From: Bacteroidota bacterium
GTDB lineage: Bacteria; Bacteroidota; Bacteroidia; Chitinophagales; Chitinophagaceae
DNA: 7,347 bases
Direction: 5' to 3'
Assembly (NCBI GenBank): GCA_023426425.1
Contig: JAFAAT010000269.1
Span: forward strand, 1 to 7,347
How positions within the stretch are numbered: the stretch's first letter is position 1; the number at the start of each line of letters is the position of its first letter. Positions 6,655-7,347 of this stretch are shown here, piece by piece. The notes under the pieces are model-generated. The model searched no databases, was not told where the DNA came from, and saw only the letters and a list, made by a program, of their open reading frames with translations. Both the position numbers and the translations under genes were made by a program.

Positions 6655-6934
6655 GAATTTGAGGAGGCTTGATGAGCCTGCGTTGGATCACGTCAGATTC
6701 CCACCAATCATGCTCTATCAACGTAGGCGTCGCCTGCAAGGTGAGATCCGTCATGTAACCGTTTGAAAATATGCTGCTTCCTACCGTCGGTACTACGCAG
6801 GTTAAACCTGCTGTGTGTTGCCCAGGTAGTCCCCGATCTACGGTGGTTAGGCAGTGCAGACTGCGGACAGTGCTTAGTTATTGCTAACGCCTGGTTAACC
6901 GGTTGCAAAGCCAGCGTTAACCCGGCCAAAATAG
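6655..6934. other. Palindrome-dense, GC-richer region without a convincing gene
   Basis: This stretch is visibly richer in G and C than the flanking genes and packed with short inverted repeats: AGGCT/AGCCT (6665-6679), AGGCGTCGCCT (6725-6735), TACCGTCGGTA (6782-6792), GCAGGTTAAACCTGC (6797-6811), GCAGT/ACTGC (6851-6864) and TAACGCCTGG/CCAGCGTTA (about 6884-6920). Several reading frames on both strands are open but none has a recognisable domain. One minus-strand frame is open from 6877 to a TGA at 6650, but its only ATG is at 6754, leaving 34 residues. It could be a structured RNA, a dispersed repeat, the remnant of a gene or a regulatory region. I cannot decide among these. Confidence 0.45.
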
Positions 6935-6965
6935 TTGCACCATCTCCGCCGCGGGTGAATCTTTG
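6935..6965 (+). promoter_or_regulatory. Candidate promoter of the right-edge secreted protein gene
   Basis: TTG at 6935-6937, a 20-nt spacer and AATCTTTG at 6958-6965 match the Bacteroidota -33/-7 layout with one mismatch in the -7 element. A start near 6971 would begin the transcript exactly where the A/C-rich leader begins, which supports the assignment. Confidence 0.55.
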
Positions 6966-6971
6966 CATCAT

Positions 6972-7018
6972 CAAACGAAACAAAAACAAAAAACAAAACA
7001 AACTCAAAAACAAACGTT
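6972..7018 (+). promoter_or_regulatory. A/C-only 5' leader without Shine-Dalgarno
   Basis: About 43 bases (6972-7014) consist of A and C with only a single G (6977) and a single T (7004), followed by CGTT and the ATG at 7019. Such a leader cannot fold on itself and has no Shine-Dalgarno. In Bacteroidota, A-rich unstructured leaders are associated with efficient translation, so it fits the strong codon bias of the gene behind it. Confidence 0.6.
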
Positions 7019-7347
7019 ATGAAGAAGATCATCATCGCAGCAGCTTTCATCGGATTCACTACAGCAGCTAATGCTCAGAACACTCAAAACGCTTCAGCCA
7101 ACGCAAGTCAGACTGTGCAGCTCCAACTGAGCAATGCGCTGGAAATCTCTTTCACCTCTAACAACAACGCTACAGGATCTACAGTGAGCCTTCCTTTCTC
7201 TACAGTAGCTCATTATGCTGCTGGTGTAGAAAGTGCTGAGCAGGAACTGAAGGTTCGTTCTAACAAGAACTTCACTGTAACTGTAAAGACTAACAACGCA
7301 AACTTCACTTTCTCTAATGGTGGTTCGGTTTCTTCTTCTAACATGCC
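7019..7347 (+). CDS. Secreted protein of unknown function, N-terminal part (runs off right edge)
   Basis: The frame from ATG 7019 gives 109 residues plus two bases before the window ends. It opens with a clear signal peptide, MKKIIIAAAFIGFTTAANA, with probable cleavage after Ala19 and Gln20 as the new N terminus. The mature part is rich in Asn, Ser, Thr and Ala, has alternating hydrophobic stretches (VQLQLSNALEISF, FTVTVKTN, ANFTFSNG) typical of beta strands, and has no cysteine so far. Codon use differs from the neighbours: AAC, TCT, ACT, GCT, GTA and CTG dominate, as in highly expressed genes. Together with the promoter and A/C leader this suggests an abundant exported or surface protein. 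It may be a beta-sandwich envelope protein in the style of DUF4402 proteins, but I do not recognise the family and the C terminus, where a sorting or anchoring signal would lie, is missing. Confidence 0.8.
   Translation, partial: MKKIIIAAAFIGFTTAANAQNTQNASANASQTVQLQLSNALEISFTSNNNATGSTVSLPFSTVAHYAAGVESAEQELKVRSNKNFTVTVKTNNANFTFSNGGSVSSSNM

Noticed and set aside
6882..6925. Inverted repeat with GCTAACGC and GCGTTAAC resembling an integron attC site
   Set aside because: The ends do not match the RYYYAAC and GTTRRRY core sites, the element is too short, and there is no integrase or cassette.
6708..7013. Minus-strand open frame of 101 codons
   Set aside because: Its N-terminal part is only the reverse of the A/C leader read as Phe and Leu, and it has no recognisable domain.
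6763..7071. Plus-strand open frame of 102 codons across the region before 7019
   Set aside because: It runs through the promoter, the A/C leader and the start of the secreted protein gene in another frame, and its sequence has no domain-like features.

Overview
The window looks like a piece of a Bacteroidota chromosome, probably a Chitinophagia- or Cytophagia-type soil or water bacterium. The clues are the protein types (MpaB/DUF2236, TRIC/UPF0126, GAF-PAS-PAS kinase with a stand-alone Rcp1-like receiver, and a short secreted protein with an MKK...ANAQ signal peptide), the lack of Shine-Dalgarno sequences ahead of the genes, A-rich leaders, and several matches to the Bacteroidota sigma factor pattern (TTG or TTTG, about 20 nt, TAnnTTTG). 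The exact genus cannot be read from the sequence.

Layout. Positions 1-273 (minus) hold the N-terminal part of a DUF389 membrane protein that runs off the left edge. A 287-bp divergent intergenic region follows, with a 13-bp stem inverted repeat and a promoter-like box. On the plus strand come a DUF2236/MpaB-type oxygenase-like protein (561-1340), a TRIC-type cation channel homologue (about 1448-2071), a single-domain response regulator (2151-2579) and a soluble GAF-PAS-PAS histidine kinase (2697-4841). The kinase is convergent, with an 18-bp gap, to a stand-alone GAF protein on the minus strand (4860-5393). Next on the minus strand is a secreted HExxH metallopeptidase-like protein (5655-6605). 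A GC-richer, palindrome-dense stretch without a convincing gene (about 6655-6930) separates it from a strongly expressed-looking secreted protein (7019 to the right edge), which has a recognisable promoter and an A/C-only leader.

How the parts fit. The receiver and the kinase are adjacent on the same strand and form a plausible two-component pair: a cytosolic sensor with GAF and PAS input, passing phosphate from His492 to Asp63 of a receiver that has no output domain. This is similar in design to Cph1/Rcp1. The neighbouring GAF-only protein is another soluble sensor-type module, but its link to the pair rests on position only. The other genes appear to be independent housekeeping or envelope functions. 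I see no CRISPR array, tRNA, rRNA, transposase or phage gene, and no clear sign of a new defence or mobile system. The least explained parts are the palindrome-dense region before 7019 and the inverted repeat at 317-354.
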